DNA from: Pyropia yezoensis
Lineage: Eukaryota > Rhodophyta > Bangiophyceae > Bangiales > Bangiaceae
NCBI GenBank assembly: GCA_009829735.1
Contig: CM020619.1
Location: forward strand, 26,500,063 to 26,564,062
Reading direction: 5' to 3'
DNA: 64,000 nt
Part shown: one piece after another, positions 23,501-34,654 of the stretch
Position numbering within the stretch: position 1 is the first letter of the stretch
Layout: each line of letters opens with the position of its first letter
Program-made: the position numbers and the translations under genes
The notes under the pieces: model-generated
Seen by the model: only the letters and a program-made list of their open reading frames with translations
What the model was told of the DNA's origin: nothing
Databases searched by the model: none

Positions 23501-24255
23501 GGTTCTCGGTCGCGGTAGTACGACCGGTCACGGCCCCCCCGGTCGTCTCCGTCCCAATCCCGCTCCCGCTCCCGCTCCCGCTCCCGCTCCCGCTCATGCT
23601 CCCGCTCCCGCTCCCGCTCCCGCTCCCGCACCCGCTCCCATTCCCGTTCCCGGTCGGGATCCCATCCGCCACCCCGCTCCCGCTCCCGCTCCCGCTCCCG
23701 CTCCCACCCCCGCTCCCCATTCTGCCGCCTGCCGTCGCGGTCCCCGCCCGCGTCCCAGTCGCCGCCACCCTCCCGCTGCCGGTCAGCGTCCCAACCCCGG
23801 GCGCGCCCAATGGGCGGCGGCGGCGACGACCGCCTCCGCCGGTGACCGCCGCCGCCCCCGCCACTACTCGCCCCCCTCCCCGACGACCACGAGCGGGAGC
23901 GCGCCTGCCATGGCCGGCCGGCAGCGGACGCATCCCGGCGACGGACCCAGCCTCGGCCACCGCCGCCGCCGCCGCCACCACCACCCCCCCCCGCAGCAGG
24001 CGGCGACAAGGTGGGCGACCGCCGCCGGCCACCCGCCCCTGACGATGCCGACCGAGAGCGCGACGTGGTGCGCGACCGCCACGGCCGGCCGCCCCGGTGG
24101 GGCGGCGACGCCGACGGCGTATCGTACCGCCGGCGCGTTGCGGGGCTGGTACCGCCACCGCCGCTGCCACCGCCACCGCCGCCACCGCCGCCACTGGCCG
24201 CCCCGGGCACAGAGAGGCGGGCGTAGACCGACGGGCGACCGGCGGCGGGGGCCAT
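20587..24255 (-). CDS. RBM39/CAPER-like RS-RRM splicing factor lacking the middle RRM
   Basis: A single exon encodes 1222 residues from ATG 24255 (MAPAAGRPSV). The order is an RS/RE-rich N-terminus with long (RE)n dipeptides; RRM1 at about residues 457-534 opening with the RBM39 hallmark QDARTVYVWQL; a long Gly/Pro/Ala linker; the short conserved element ELDDRAGVAL...RAALMARLSRG that precedes the last domain in RBM39; and a U2AF-homology-type RRM at about 988-1084 (CVRLGPMF ... RRWYAGFLVRA ... YASVFPD). The second canonical RRM that RBM39 has between these is not visible. RBM39 helps 3-prime splice-site choice through U2AF/SF3B contacts; a nuclear spliceosomal role is inferred. The tail after the last RRM is 138 residues of Ala/Gly/Pro. 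It is divergent from the P450. Confidence 0.85.
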   Translation of the reverse strand: MAPAAGRPSVYARLSVPGAASGGGGGGGGGSGGGGTSPATRRRYDTPSASPPHRGGRPWRSRTTSRSRSASSGAGGRRRSPTLSPPAAGGGGGGGGGGGGRGWVRRRDASAAGRPWQARSRSWSSGRGASSGGGGGGHRRRRSSPPPPIGRARGWDADRQREGGGDWDAGGDRDGRRQNGERGWERERERERERGGGWDPDREREWERVREREREREREHERERERERERERDWDGDDRGGRDRSYYRDREPGRGREYDLDRERGGGRSQERGGGGGGRYDAWRYGEWRGDGDGRRGEWGAGGDLRGADDGGGWTDGWQVDRRGGGGVGGGWGDRPGRRAERSRADGDWRRGRGMGDDGRPSRGRSRSPLDVAMEVDAGDGGGGGGGGSRRGSGRRRRRRSISRSASAPRGRSGSRSASPAGGRHRPRPRRGDRPAVAGGAVATVAKAAANPADQDARTVYVWQLDRHVTEADVRDLFATVARVRAVVLVGDRRGPRGHRGSGYVELGSPADVAAAVGLAGTPLGGVPLAVRACVPTPRPVGGRPRGTEPPVGASSSVAVEAGAATAANGGAGGRPPGAGPAPPAPRPAHSWLKAAPPGEPLAPLPPPRVRVLPTVPPPAGGGGAVGGAIGGGGGGGSGCDGSGGGKGGTGGDGSSPAASEPKAVVVTLPTEVTQIDTVRLVGLLSGGLPLPGAVAPMVAPSVALSSTGGVVGGLGGSALAGLLAPLPGAVAPPPPPPPPPLPSQPLQAPSPVAPPQAVVPPAGPTATPSTPLSTLTATQVPPPTPAPVAPPVVAALLPPVVPAAPVSPRTAAAAAAAAAARATASLASAGYMTLAKPAVAAAAGGGRAGGGVGVGGGGGAGAAGGGGGGSGGSGGGGGGDRGARARAVAAAAADEGGGELDDRAGVALTAGQRAALMARLSRGVDIAAPGGAAVPPAPPGGAAVPPAPQAAAVAGGGAAAAAAASSVAAPASAAAEPDVDGEEAVPSSPCVRLGPMFAATGATPADIADVVADVESELAARVAPPLHVGARPDGRGGWVYVRFRAAADAAGAAALLDRRWYAGFLVRARLLSPAAYASVFPDQVEAGEGGGERGGDVSGGGKGPAAAETAAAGASTAVSAARPEAIESPPAAPVAAGEGEPPSSLAVDGAPGGAAAAVADGPAGAAAVDTARAGHPAVDGPGAPGATVRDGGTPRPPAVPSAAVAAAVTATAGAASAAVAD
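23555..23710 (-). repeat. (CCCGCT)n-like coding hexanucleotide repeat
   Basis: Repeated CTCCCG/CTCCCA hexamers on the plus strand encode alternating Arg-Glu dipeptides in the RS/RE domain of the RBM39-like gene. The repeat is imperfect but keeps the alternating charge pattern, as in RE/RD domains of other splicing factors. Confidence 0.75.
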
Positions 24256-25238
24256 GATGACCGGTGACGGTCGGCAGGTCAACACGCACAAAAAAAAAAA
24301 AGGCAACAGGGGGGGAACCGCCCGTCAGCGAGACGAGGTCACGAAAGCCAGCAGTGAGCCCCGGCACACACGCCGCACCCCCGTCTTGGCACCCACCTTT
24401 CGCGGCACGCGGAATGGACCCAGCGCGGCGGTGAGGACCACCCGCGCGGGTTGGCGGGCGGATCGGTGGTGGGCGGCGGTGGGGGGCACACGCCACGCTG
24501 GCCAAGGGCAGGACCGCGCCGCGTCATCCCGTCCGCAAATGGTAGACAGACTTGCGTATGTATTCCCAGTCCGCAAGGGTAGTTGTTGCACATCAGACTA
24601 CAAGTTGTGTGCACATGTTCAAGTAGAAGGCCGGATTTTGGCTGGGGGTTTTTCTCGCGGCGAGATTTCCTCACCTCCGCCGTCGCTGCGAGAATTGTGG
24701 GGGGAGGATCGTCCGCGGGTGGCGGCCCGCGGCGGGCCGAGCGGGACCCACCGGCCGTGCGCGCACCGCACAGGCCCCCCCAGCCACGCTGACCGTGGAG
24801 GGAGAGCCCCCAGAGAACCGCGTCACATCCACACGCGCCCCTCCAGGAGAGGTGGTGGAGAGTCCTCCCTCTCACGACACCCACCGGGCGGGCCCACCCC
24901 ACCCTCATCTAACGCAACAGCCCCGAGGGACCCGCGCGGTGCACCTCCTCCCCACCCTCTCTTCCCACCTGTCGCGTACCGACCGCACGGGGTGCGTGTT
25001 GAGGGAGGATACCATCGTTTCTATCTTTAGGCACGCCGCCTCTCGCCGCCCCCTCTCTCTCTCCCGCCACGTCGCCGCACCGCGAGCGCCCCGCTCGACG
25101 GCGCCGGCCCGGAAGTGCCGCGGAGCCTCCCACCGCTGGGATCCCCTCGCGCGTGTGCGTTGCACTTTTCTCTTTCCCACCTTCCTCCCCCCCTCCGCTT
25201 CGAGTGTTTCCGCCCAGAGGCGGTCGACCACAGGTGGG
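24256..25238. promoter_or_regulatory. divergent intergenic region (RBM39-like / P450)
   Basis: These 983 bp carry the 5-prime ends of both genes. An A11 run lies at 24290-24300 close to the RBM39-like ATG. A locally AT-richer island at 24540-24660 could be the core promoter zone, but no clear TATA or initiator pair can be assigned. The P450 side is pyrimidine-rich immediately before its ATG. Confidence 0.4.
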
Positions 25239-27433
25239 ATGCGGCCCCCCCAGCGGGTGCTGCTGCCGCCCCGCCCGACAGCGGCGGTGGTTGTCTCGGC
25301 CGCCGCCGTTGCCGCCGCTGCCGCTGCCGCCGCCGCCTTGGGTGCCCGTGCCGCCGCGGCGGGCGCCCCCCCCCCATGCGCAGCTGGCCTGGCGGCCGTC
25401 GCGACCGCCGCCGCCGCGGTCGCCGCGGCCGTGACGGCGGCGGTGTGGCCGCGGCTGGCCACCGACACGCTGCGGCTGCACGGCAGCCGGCTGCCTGGCA
25501 TCCCCGTGCCCGGCGACTGGCCGCTGGTCGGCAGGTTGCCGGCGCTGGCGGCCGCGGCCGCCAGCGCCGGCCTGCTGGACCTGACCACCACGTGGCAGGC
25601 GGCGGTAGGGGACGGCCGCAACTACCAAGTTTGGATGGGCTGGCGGCGGGAGGTGGTCCTCGCCCACCCGGCCGACGTGGTGCACATTTTGGCGCGGGTC
25701 AACCCGCCGCGAGACACCGTGTCGATGCGCCACTTTGGTACCCCCATCAGCGACGCGGTGCTGCTGCTGCTGGGCGACGAGGCGGGCCGCCACGACCGCG
25801 CGCGGCGGGTGGTGGCGCCCTTCCTTGGCGCGCCCGCCACTGCCGAGGCGGTGGCCGCGGCGGTGGCCGCGGCGTTTGCCGACGGCGGGGAGTGGGCCGC
25901 CCGGCTGGACGCTGCGGCCGCGGCGGGGGAGGCGGTGGATATCGATGAGGTGCTGCAGGACGTGGCGCTCGACGTCATCCACCAGCTGCTCTTTTCCGTG
26001 CCGTGGCCGTCGGCGGCGGCGCGGGCGGCGGCGCGGGCGCAGCTGGCCACCTTTTTCCGCCTCCAGTGGCTTGCCGCCGTGCCTGCGGCGGAGCTGGTGG
26101 CGGCGGGGGGCGTGGCCGCTCTCCTCGCCGTGGGCGACTACTTTTGCGACCTCACCCGCGAGGCAGAGGCGGCCCGCCGTGACGCAGTGGCAGCGGGCAG
26201 GTGGCCGCCGCCCCTGCGGGAGCGGCGGGACCTCTTTGACGTGCTCCTCGCAGACCTGGATGACCCCGCGGGGGCCTACGAGGGGAACTGGCGGCGGATG
26301 GCGGGGGACGTCATGGCCTACATTGCCGCTGGTTATGACACCACCGTACGTACGGCCAGGGGCCCTTCCACCAGGACTGGAGACGGGGGAGGAGATGGGG
26401 GTGGGTGGGGGGTGTCGGGTGGGGGGATGGAAAGGATGACAGAGGGATGTGGAGGAGGGGAGGAGGGGGTCCCATTGGCAGGGGGGTGGGCGTGCTAGCT
26501 CAGGATGGTGGGGAGCTGCTGTCGCTTGTGGCACGGAAACCGCGGCGCTTCGCGAGGGGGTGAGGACTGACAAATCTTGTGGATGGCGTGCCATACGCCT
26601 GGGCGGTCGGGGTTGCTGGGGGATACGGCCGGATCTTGGTGTTTGTTTCGTCCCTCCCCTCCCATTCCCCCTTCTTATCCCCCCCCCCCCCCCGCCCCCC
26701 TCCCCTGCAGGCCCACTCTATCTCGTGGGCCATCCACGAGGTACTCTGCGACCCCGCCCTGGGCGACCGCCTCCGCGCCGAGCTGGCCGCCGCCCTCCCC
26801 CCTCCCCCCGCGGCGCTCACCCCCGCCACCCTCCCCGGCCTGCCGCTCGCCACCGCCGTCTGGCGCGAGACGCTCCGCGCGCACCCGCCGGGGGCGCTCG
26901 GCGCGCGCCGCCGGCTGGCGTCCGACACGGTGCTGCCATCCGATGGGGCGGTGCTGCCGGCGGGCACGGTCGTTGCCGCGCCGCCCTACACGCTGCACCA
27001 CGACGCGGGGGTGTACGCGCAGCCCGAGGTGTTTGACCCAGGCCGGTGGCTGGGGGTGGGGCCCCGTGCGTTGGGTGGGGGTGGTGGCGGGAATGGGGAC
27101 AGCGGGGGTGGGTGTGAGGGTGGAGGTGGAGGTGGCGGCAGAGGGGCAGACCCGGCACGCGCCGCCCGCGCGGCCATGCGCGCCGCCCGCAACAGCTGGC
27201 TGCCGTTTGGCACGGGCGGCCGCGGCTGCCCCGGCGTGGCAGTGGCGCGCGTCGAGTGGCACGCGGTGATGGCCGCGCTGCTGCGGCGGTACGACTGGAC
27301 GCGCGCGGGCGGGCCCGTGCGGGCGGCGGTGGAGACAACCCTCCGCCCCGACGGACTGCGGGTGGTGTTTACCAAGAGGAAGGTGCAGACCGAGGGGACA
27401 GGAAGGGGGGACGTAAGGCGCGCACCTCTCTGA
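25239..27433 (+). CDS. cytochrome P450 monooxygenase, two exons
   Basis: Exon 1 is 25239-26345 (369 codons), exon 2 is 26711-27433. The intron (26346-26710, 365 nt) is GTACGT to CTGCAG in phase 0 and splits the oxygen-binding I-helix exactly after AGYDTT, followed by AHSISWAIHEV. The other signatures are present: the K-helix ETLR (residues 422-425), PEVFDPGRW (474-482) and the heme loop FGTGGRGCPG (535-544), with the ligand cysteine at about 542. The 609-residue product begins with Ala-rich hydrophobic segments (about 15-80) that probably anchor it in the ER. A Gly-rich insert of about 30 residues sits between the PERF-like motif and the heme loop. The P450 family and substrate cannot be told from motifs alone; electrons would come from a P450 reductase encoded elsewhere. 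The intron holds a 16-nt C run before its acceptor. Confidence 0.9.
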
Positions 27434-29863
27434 AGATGGTTAGAGGTGAGCCGGGGGGGTGCTGGGAGGGGGAGGCCGGCTCCAGCCAATGGCGGGGTTG
27501 CTGGGAGGGGCCGGGGGGGTGCTGGGGGGGGGGGGGGCCGGCTCCAGCCAATGGGGGGGTTGGGGGGAAGGGGGGGGGGCGGGGGGGTGCTGGGAGGGGG
27601 GGGCCGGCTCCAGCCAATGGGCGAGACGCTGGCAGTGTCAGGCGGGGCAGGGCATGGGGTACACGCGCGCCGGCTCAATAATGTCAATGGACGCCCGCGC
27701 CCGCGCCACTCTGCCCCACCGGGACCTCCCGCCATCCCTGTGCCAGTATCATACTTGATGTTGGATGGCGGGGGACGGTGGTGAGGGAAGCTATACGGAG
27801 GGTGGGGGGGAATTTTTCGTAGAGCGCTCGTGGTGGTAGGGGTGGTGGATGCTTGGAGAGGCGGTGGGTGGTAGGAGGGGGATGGGTTGCGGGAAAGTGG
27901 AGGGGGGGGGGGGGGGGGTTTGGGGGGGGGGGGGGGTTGGGGGGAGGAGGTGCTCGGGGGGCGGGGGGTCGTTGGGGGCGACCCTGCCGCCTCTGTTTTC
28001 TTTTCACTAGTTTTCCCATGTTCTCTTTTCCCGTAGCGTTGAAGTGGTGGGCAAGCGTTATGGCTGGTCGCCGTGGCTGTTTGGCAGGTGCAGGGGACTG
28101 CGGCGTTGGCGGCGGTGGGCTGGGGCGGTCGTGGACGGGGACGGTTGCGGGGATGTCGTCGCTGTGGTCATCTTCCGCGACGGTCTTCCGCCGCGGTGGT
28201 GCTCGTGGCCGCCCCCGGTTGTGACGACAAAGGGATGGGGGTGGCGGCGGCGGCGATTGTGCTCTGGGGGTGCAGGCGAGCGGCGACAGCGATTGTGGCT
28301 GGGAGGGGTGGTGACCATCGCTGCTGCGCGGTGGGGTCATGGGAGGGGAAGGAGCGGCGGCCGTGAAGGTGCCACTGCTGGGGACGCTGATTGTCCTCGT
28401 CCGTCGTGGTGGAGGAGTGGTTGGGGGGGTGGACGCAACGACTGCGTTGGCGTGCTAATGGGGGCCGGAGGAGGGGACAGCTGTTGTCGTCTTGTTAGGA
28501 GAGGGGGGGGTCGGCGATGATGGTGCCGGCTGTGTTGGGATGACGGTAAGAGGAGCACGACGTGGGGGGGGGGAAGGGGATGGCCGCAGAGAGCTCGTGG
28601 TCGTGCTGCTTGGTTGGGTACTGGGGGGTGGCTTGTGCTGGGAGGAGCTTCGTGCTGGGGGGAAGGCGGCTGTTAGGCAGGGGGGGGGGGGGCTGGGGGT
28701 GGGCGGGGATGTAGGGGTGGTGGGGTCGCCACCGCAGGGTCTTTTTCTTAGCCCAACTGTTGTAAATCTTCTATTTCTTCTTGCGTTGTTGTGATAGGCC
28801 CGCTTCGTGGATGTTCGTGATGGTGGAGAACGGCTGTGGAGGCGCCGCGGAGGTTGGCTCGTCGAGGGACGGGGCGACTTCCCCCTGCCGCCGGGCGCCC
28901 CCCTCGTGGGTAGTGGCACGGGGCGACGGCGACGTTGCCGGCTGCTGTGCCACCTCGGCGCGCGCGGCCGCCGGCTCCACCGGGCGCCCGCGCTCGGGGC
29001 CGCCCGTCCGTGGCAGCGGCGGCCGCTTGCGCACACAACGGGCGACGGCGGCGGCCGCGTCGGGGGTGACGGGGCCAGCTGCCGTAGCAGGGGTGGGGGG
29101 CGCGGCGACCGCGGCGCTGGACTTGGTGGATGCGGTTGGCGGCGGTGGCACCTCCTCGGGCGCCGTGAGGGCCACCTCCCCCCACCGCACGCGCGGGGCG
29201 GGCGCCGCCGCCACCGCCGCAGCTGCCGCCGTTGCCGCCGCGGCGACGCAGTGCGGAGGTTTTTTCAGCGAATAAGTGCACGTAATACGACGGCACCCAC
29301 AAAAAAGCTCGGTCGTACATACCGTCACAGTAGAATATGGAGTACATAATGTTTAGTCGATATTTCCCGGGACGCCGCGCCAGGGCCACCACCCGCCGGC
29401 GGGCTCCCGCAGGGCTCCCACAGGCCACAGGGCTCCCCCCCGCACCCCCCCCTTTCACATGCCGCCGTCGCCGCCACAGTCGCCACCCCACGCTGGCTCG
29501 CGGGCCACGGCAACGCTGCGGTCGGGGCTCCCGCGGGCGCGCCCCCCCCCCAAGCCTTCTCCCCCCCTTCTCGCCACCCCGCTCCCCGTCGCCGACGCGG
29601 CGGGCCGCCGCGACAGGCCGGCGGGCGGGCCCTGCCGCGCGGCTGCCGTCGGGCCGCCGCCGCGACAGGCGGGCGGGCCACCCGGCTCAGGGGGGGTTGC
29701 CGCGGCGGTGGCCGAAAAGCACCCCCTCCTGTTCCCCCTCCTCTTCCCGCTCCTGTTCCCGCTCCTGTTCCCCCACCAACGCGGGTGGCGGGGCGCTGCC
29801 GTTGCCGCGGTCGCAGCGGCGACGCCCGCCGCCTCCGCCCATACCGTCGCGGCACCGCAGCCG
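27434..29863. other. G-rich repeat DNA without a confident gene
   Basis: The plus strand is extremely G-rich with many G runs of 8 or more, so G-quadruplex potential is high (27500-27600, 27900-27960). A minisatellite of three units lies at about 27457-27630. On the minus strand, frames at 28771-29328 and 27684-28340 look somewhat protein-like (acidic/basic clusters rather than pure Pro/Arg) but have no ATG in frame or motif. Two tandem CTCTTCCCG/CTCCTGTTCCCG-type pyrimidine repeats lie at 29725-29775. Confidence 0.35.
27457..27630 (+). repeat. G-rich minisatellite, three units with CCAAT
   Basis: Three units of about 60-70 bp each end in CCGGCTCCAGCCAATGG, preceded by GGTGCTGGGAGG and G runs of variable length. 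They lie directly downstream of the P450 stop. Each unit carries a CCAAT pentamer. Confidence 0.7.
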
Positions 29864-30050
29864 GCACGCAGGCGGCCTGGCACAAAGCGAAAAGGTGCTA
29901 CGCAACGCACACAAATCCACCTGTCTCCCATTGCAATCGCCGGAAAATTTACACGCTACATGCGCACACGTCACTGGTTCCCTTGGTTAGATCGCACACA
30001 CCATCGTTGCACCGTCAGTCGGACGGCGTCCGTGCCGCTCGCGCGAGTGC
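29864..30050 (+). repeat. 187-bp dispersed repeat, copy A
   Basis: Aligned without gaps to copy B at 34118-34304; roughly nine bases in ten match. It begins GCACGCAGGCGGCCTGGCAC. The substitutions do not favour any reading frame, so it does not look protein-coding. See copy B and the finding on repeated block structure. Confidence 0.85.
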
Positions 30051-31499
30051 GTTGTCCCGTGCGCGACGTGTCTTTTCCACCAGTTGCGGCCCACCCTTGT
30101 GACGAGTATGGCCGTCTGTTTTGTATTACCAGAGACAAATCCGCTCGCGTCTACAGGCCGGTTCGCTCTGTGACGCGGCTAGACGTCATGGCCCCCGGTC
30201 GACCTGTTTCTCGGGTCGACCACGCGCTCTCACGGGTAGATGCTTCCAGGAGCGCCCCGCCCGCCCCATGCCGCGCGAGGGTGCTCGCCCAACGTGGGCG
30301 ACGTGGCTGCCCGTCGCGCCCACAAGTGGCGATGGATGTGCTTGACGGGAAATGCGGGCGGGGGGCCGGCCCTGGCCGGTGTACCACAGTGCCGAAAGAA
30401 CTAGTCCAACGACGCCGGCGTTTTTCGGTCGCGGGTCACACGAACGATGCGGGCGGTGAGCGCTCCGACTCGCCTCCACGAGTCTGCCCACCCCCCGGTG
30501 GCGCCCTGCTATAATAGCTCGCAACGGGTGGGTGCTGGAACACCTGCTCTCAAGTGCCCCCCGCAAGGCGCTGCGTGGCAGCGCCGCCGCAGTTCACACG
30601 CCCCCGCCCCCGCCCCCGCCCCCGCCCCCGCCCCCGCCCCCGCCCCCCCCCCCGCCCCCCGCCCCTGCCCCCGCCCCCGCCCCCGCCCCCAACACCACAG
30701 CATGTATGAGGTCTGCTGCAGCGGCGGTGTGGGTGGTGGTGCTGGCGGTCAAGCCCCGCACGTTCCAGAACTGACATGCCGGGTATGGCCGCCGCCAGAG
30801 GAGCCGCCGGCCCTGCTGTCACCGCCCCCGTCACCGCAGCCACCTCCTGAACTCTTGTGTTGCCTGGCGACCGCGGGGCCGTTGACCGTCCCAGGAGAGC
30901 GCCCGTCGCCCGCATCGCTCGCGTCGCCCGCGTCGCCCGCGTCGCCCCCGTCGCCCCTGTCGCCACCCCTTACCGGCCTTTTGCCGGTGGTTAGACGATC
31001 CCGGGTGACAAGGCTCTCGAAACCGCCTCTACGACCTACGACTCCGCCCTTGCCGTGTGCGTTGCCTCTTGTGCGTCTCGCACCACCGCCGTCTCCTGTT
31101 GGGCCGCTACCGACATCGCCCCTGCCGCTGGGGTCGCCAGAGTACCCGCCCGGGTGGTTCGACTATGACACCACACCCGCACTTGGTCGTCTGTACCTGC
31201 TCTCCGGCCGCCGCAGCCCCACCCCCTGAAAGCTCGACCAGGATGGGACGGGGAGAAGCGTGCGGGGTGAGTGTGGGGGGAGCCGCCTTGGACCGGGCAC
31301 GCCTCGGTAATAGTAGTTTTTCCGAGGGCCGCAGAAGGTAGAGCGAGAGTCACTCGTGTGTGGCAGGCGGGCATTGGTGGGGGGGGAGTGAGTGTGTGGG
31401 GTGTCGCAAAGGGGGCATTCTTGCAGTGCCAGAGGTGAGTGACCTCAGCCGCCTGTCACCCTCCACATGCATGGCCGGTGAGGGTGGCGTGCCACTAAA
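30051..31499. other. GC-rich stretch with microsatellites, no confident gene
   Basis: A Pro-rich plus-strand frame covers 30447-31229, with a mildly protein-like end (SPEYPPGWFDYDTTPALGRL). It is dominated by a (CCCCGC)n microsatellite at about 30598-30692 and a 9-bp tandem repeat (GCGTCGCCC) at about 30903-30965. A short plus-strand stretch at 30060-30180 (CITRDKSARVYRPV) also looks protein-like. I cannot support a gene model here. Confidence 0.3.
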
Positions 31500-32124
<625 letters not shown>

Positions 32125-32351
32125 CGTGACTCTGCGTGCCGTAAGCCGGCCACTCGAGCCGCAGCATCAGTGTCAACGGCAGCGGGCTCACCGGTTGCGC
32201 GAAGGTGCTTCCAGCAGGCCACAGCAACGAGAGGGGTCCTCGAGGAACAACTAGGGCACGAGGACGACCAGGTAGCTCGAGGATGAACTCGTCGGCCCCG
32301 TCCGTGATCTCTGACCGCGGCCTGTACTTGCGCGTTTGGGACGGCAGGAGC

Positions 32352-32665
32352 CTGCCCGCTGGTGAGGTTGAGCATGGCCCCCCTCACTGTGGGTGTCGAC
32401 GATGTGCCCCAGCAGGCGCACCTGCGTGGGCCCCTCATTGACGCCCTTCGTAGGGTGCATCTCGAGGCCCAGCTCGCCAACGAGCCGCTCCGCGTTGCGG
32501 TTAGCGGCCGTGGCCTGTGCCTTGGTGGCCGGTCGGCCCAGCAAGGCGGGAGGCGCGCCGTCAAGTCGTTCACGTAGGCGATGATGCAACAGCCCTGCTC
32601 GCACCCGCAGGCAGTACACGACGGGGCGCATCTCCTTCGTCTAGGTGAGCGGCGCGTACACGGTG
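32352..32665 (-). pseudogene. reverse transcriptase relic, copy 1 (DIRS-like)
   Basis: The minus strand reads as the palm region of a retroelement reverse transcriptase: TKEMRPVVYCLR, then (other frame) CCIIAYVNDLTA, then (first frame again) AERLVGELGLEMHPTKGVNE, PTQVRLLGHIVDT. The order and the late PTQ...LG..VDT motif fit DIRS-like elements best. The catalytic YxDD is YVND and two frameshifts flank it, so it is dead. It is about 97% identical to copy 2 at 36416-36729 (plus-strand offset 4064), and both abut the same satellite family. Confidence 0.6.
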
Positions 32666-32705
32666 ATGGCCGGTGGGTGGCGGGCTTCACCAGCCTGAGA
32701 AAGGG

Positions 32706-33100
32706 GGGGGGGGGGGGGACGGCGTGGAGGGAGGAAAGGCGGAGGAGGCGGGTGGGAGAGGGGGGGAAGGAGTAGGCAAGAGCGGTGGGCGGGCGGGAAG
32801 AGGCAGACGAGGGGCAACCGGTCCCCGCACAGGGCGTCGCCAGTTGAGGGCCACCGTTAGCCTGCCTCTCCCCACGCACGCACCGCCCTATACCCACCTT
32901 CCCCCCCCCCCCCCCCCCCGCCCCCTTCCCCCCCCCCCCTCTTCTTACCTTGGCCGGGACGGGGCAACAGGGGCGGGCGCGTGCACGGGGAAGGCGGGTG
33001 GCGGGCTTCACCGGCCTGGGAAAGGGGGTGGGCGGACGGCGTGGTGGGAGGAGAGGCGGAGAAGGCGGGTGTGAGAGGGGGGGAAAAAGTGGAAAAGCGC
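32706..33100 (-). repeat. diverged unit(s) of the 327-bp satellite
   Basis: This matches the main array unit in order: G-rich block, GTGGGCGGGCGGGAAGAGGC-like block, CACGCACCGCCCTATACCC, C-run, ACCTTGGCCGGGACG, GGCTTCACCGGCC. It is clearly more diverged than array units are from each other. On the minus strand it contains a 67-nt block (33015-32949) bounded by TTTCCCAG and CAAG/GTAAGAAG, that is, consensus splice sites. Confidence 0.75.
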
Positions 33101-34117
33101 GGTGGGTGTCAATTCTGCCTCGAATTGTATTCTTCCTGTAACCGGCACCTTTGTAATTTCCTCCCGGCTGGCCGCGCCGGCGGTGCGCGGTCCAGGCGCT
33201 GGGCGGGCTCCCTGCTGCGCCCGTGGCCGTTGGTCTTCCTCCCGCCACGGCGCGGTGGCGTCCCCGACGCTTCCACCGCGGCAGGCGCCCGCCCGTGCGT
33301 GGGCCACTCACCCCTGCACCGTTGGCCGTGGCCGGGGGCGGGGGGGGGGGGGGGGGGGGGGGCCTGGCCCCCCTCTGCCCCTGGTCGGCCACGCCTGCGT
33401 GCCGCAGCGGCCGCCCGGTCACGGCCGCTGCAGTTGCCTCTCCCTCTTTGTGCTGCTGCCTGTGGCGTTGGCGGCGAGCGGCGCGACGGGCGCTCGCCGC
33501 AATATCCCCGCCTGCTTCCACTCGCCGGCCGCAGCAGCTGCGCCCCCCTCTGTGCCTTCCTGCTTTTGCGCGCGGCCCCCGGCACCCCGTGGGGGCACCG
33601 GCGCGGGTGGCGGCGCGACCCGCCGCCGTTCAGGAACGGACCGGGGAGGCGGTCACCGCCGGCCAGACCAGCCGGCAGCGTCCTTCCTCCTCGCGCTGCC
33701 TGCCCACCCTCCCATGTTTGCTCAAGGTTGCAGCTGCCCGAGGGGTCATAGCGCCCTACTTCCTCGCACAAGACGCGCAAGATTGATCAACCTTTCTGCT
33801 TTATCACGGCGGCGGTGCTCGCAGGCTCCCCGCGGGTGGACGACGGGTGACGGGGCAGCCAACGCCCCGCTTATCCCTGTCTACCCAACGCGCGGCACCA
33901 CCGCGGCGGTTGACGGTCCACTCGCATGCGTATTGATGCCTGTATATCTGCTTCTCTGCTTCTCTTTCTTGTAGGGCCGACCCATTCGACGGGTCGGTCA
34001 GCTAGCCGCACGGGGGGTGCTAGCGTAGCCTACTCAAGGAAACCCATAAAAGTCACGTTACTGGCGCCTCTTCCCCCTCGGCTACCCTGGTTACGGCCCA
34101 CCGACGGGGAGCTAGGC
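33101..34117. other. GC-rich stretch without a confident gene
   Basis: A G run of more than 20 nt lies near 33340-33361. A minus-strand frame at 33780-33620 (RVLCEEVGRYDPSGSCNLEQ) is protein-like and lies upstream, in the same orientation, of the RT relic and satellite, so it could be a further fragment of that element. There is no other support. Confidence 0.3.
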
Positions 34118-34304
34118 GCACGCAGGCGGCCTGGCACAAAGCGAAAAGGTGCTACGCAACGCACACAAATCCACCCGTCTCACATTGCAATCGCCGGAAA
34201 AATTACAGGCTACACGCGCGGACGTCATTGGTGCCCTTGGTCAGATCGCACAAGCCATCGTTGCACCGTCAGTCGGACTGCACCCGTGCCGTTCGCGCGA
34301 ATGT
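34118..34304 (+). repeat. 187-bp dispersed repeat, copy B
   Basis: Gapless copy of the repeat at 29864-30050 (offset 4254). It lies 350 bp upstream of the F-box gene ATG, so if it has promoter or UTR activity it could serve that gene. Confidence 0.85.
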
Positions 34305-34654
34305 GCAGCCCCGTCCAGTGACTGTCCCGCCTCCCGACTGCGAGCACACCCACCGCTTTCCGGGCCGCTTTTACGGCCCCCCGTGCGACCGCCCGTCCAT
34401 CAGCCGAAGCTGGCACACCCGCCGGTGGGGCCGCCGCTGCTGTCGCCGCTGTGACATTTTTTGAGGCTAGCCCCTCCTCGCTTTGCACGTCCCTTCTGCG
34501 TGGCCTTGCTTCCCTTCCGGTTTTTTTTTACGTGACGCCCCCCCCCCCCCCCCCCCCTAACCCCCTGCCATCCCCCCCCTCCTGGCCCCGGGACGGCGGG
34601 GCCCATTCCCTCAAGGGACGTCTCTCCCTGTCTAGGGCGGCGCCTCTGTGGGAA

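Noticed and set aside
30447-31229. 260-codon Pro-rich plus-strand ORF
   Set aside because: Most of it is (CCCCGC)n and 9-bp tandem repeat. The short protein-like end alone is not enough for a gene call.
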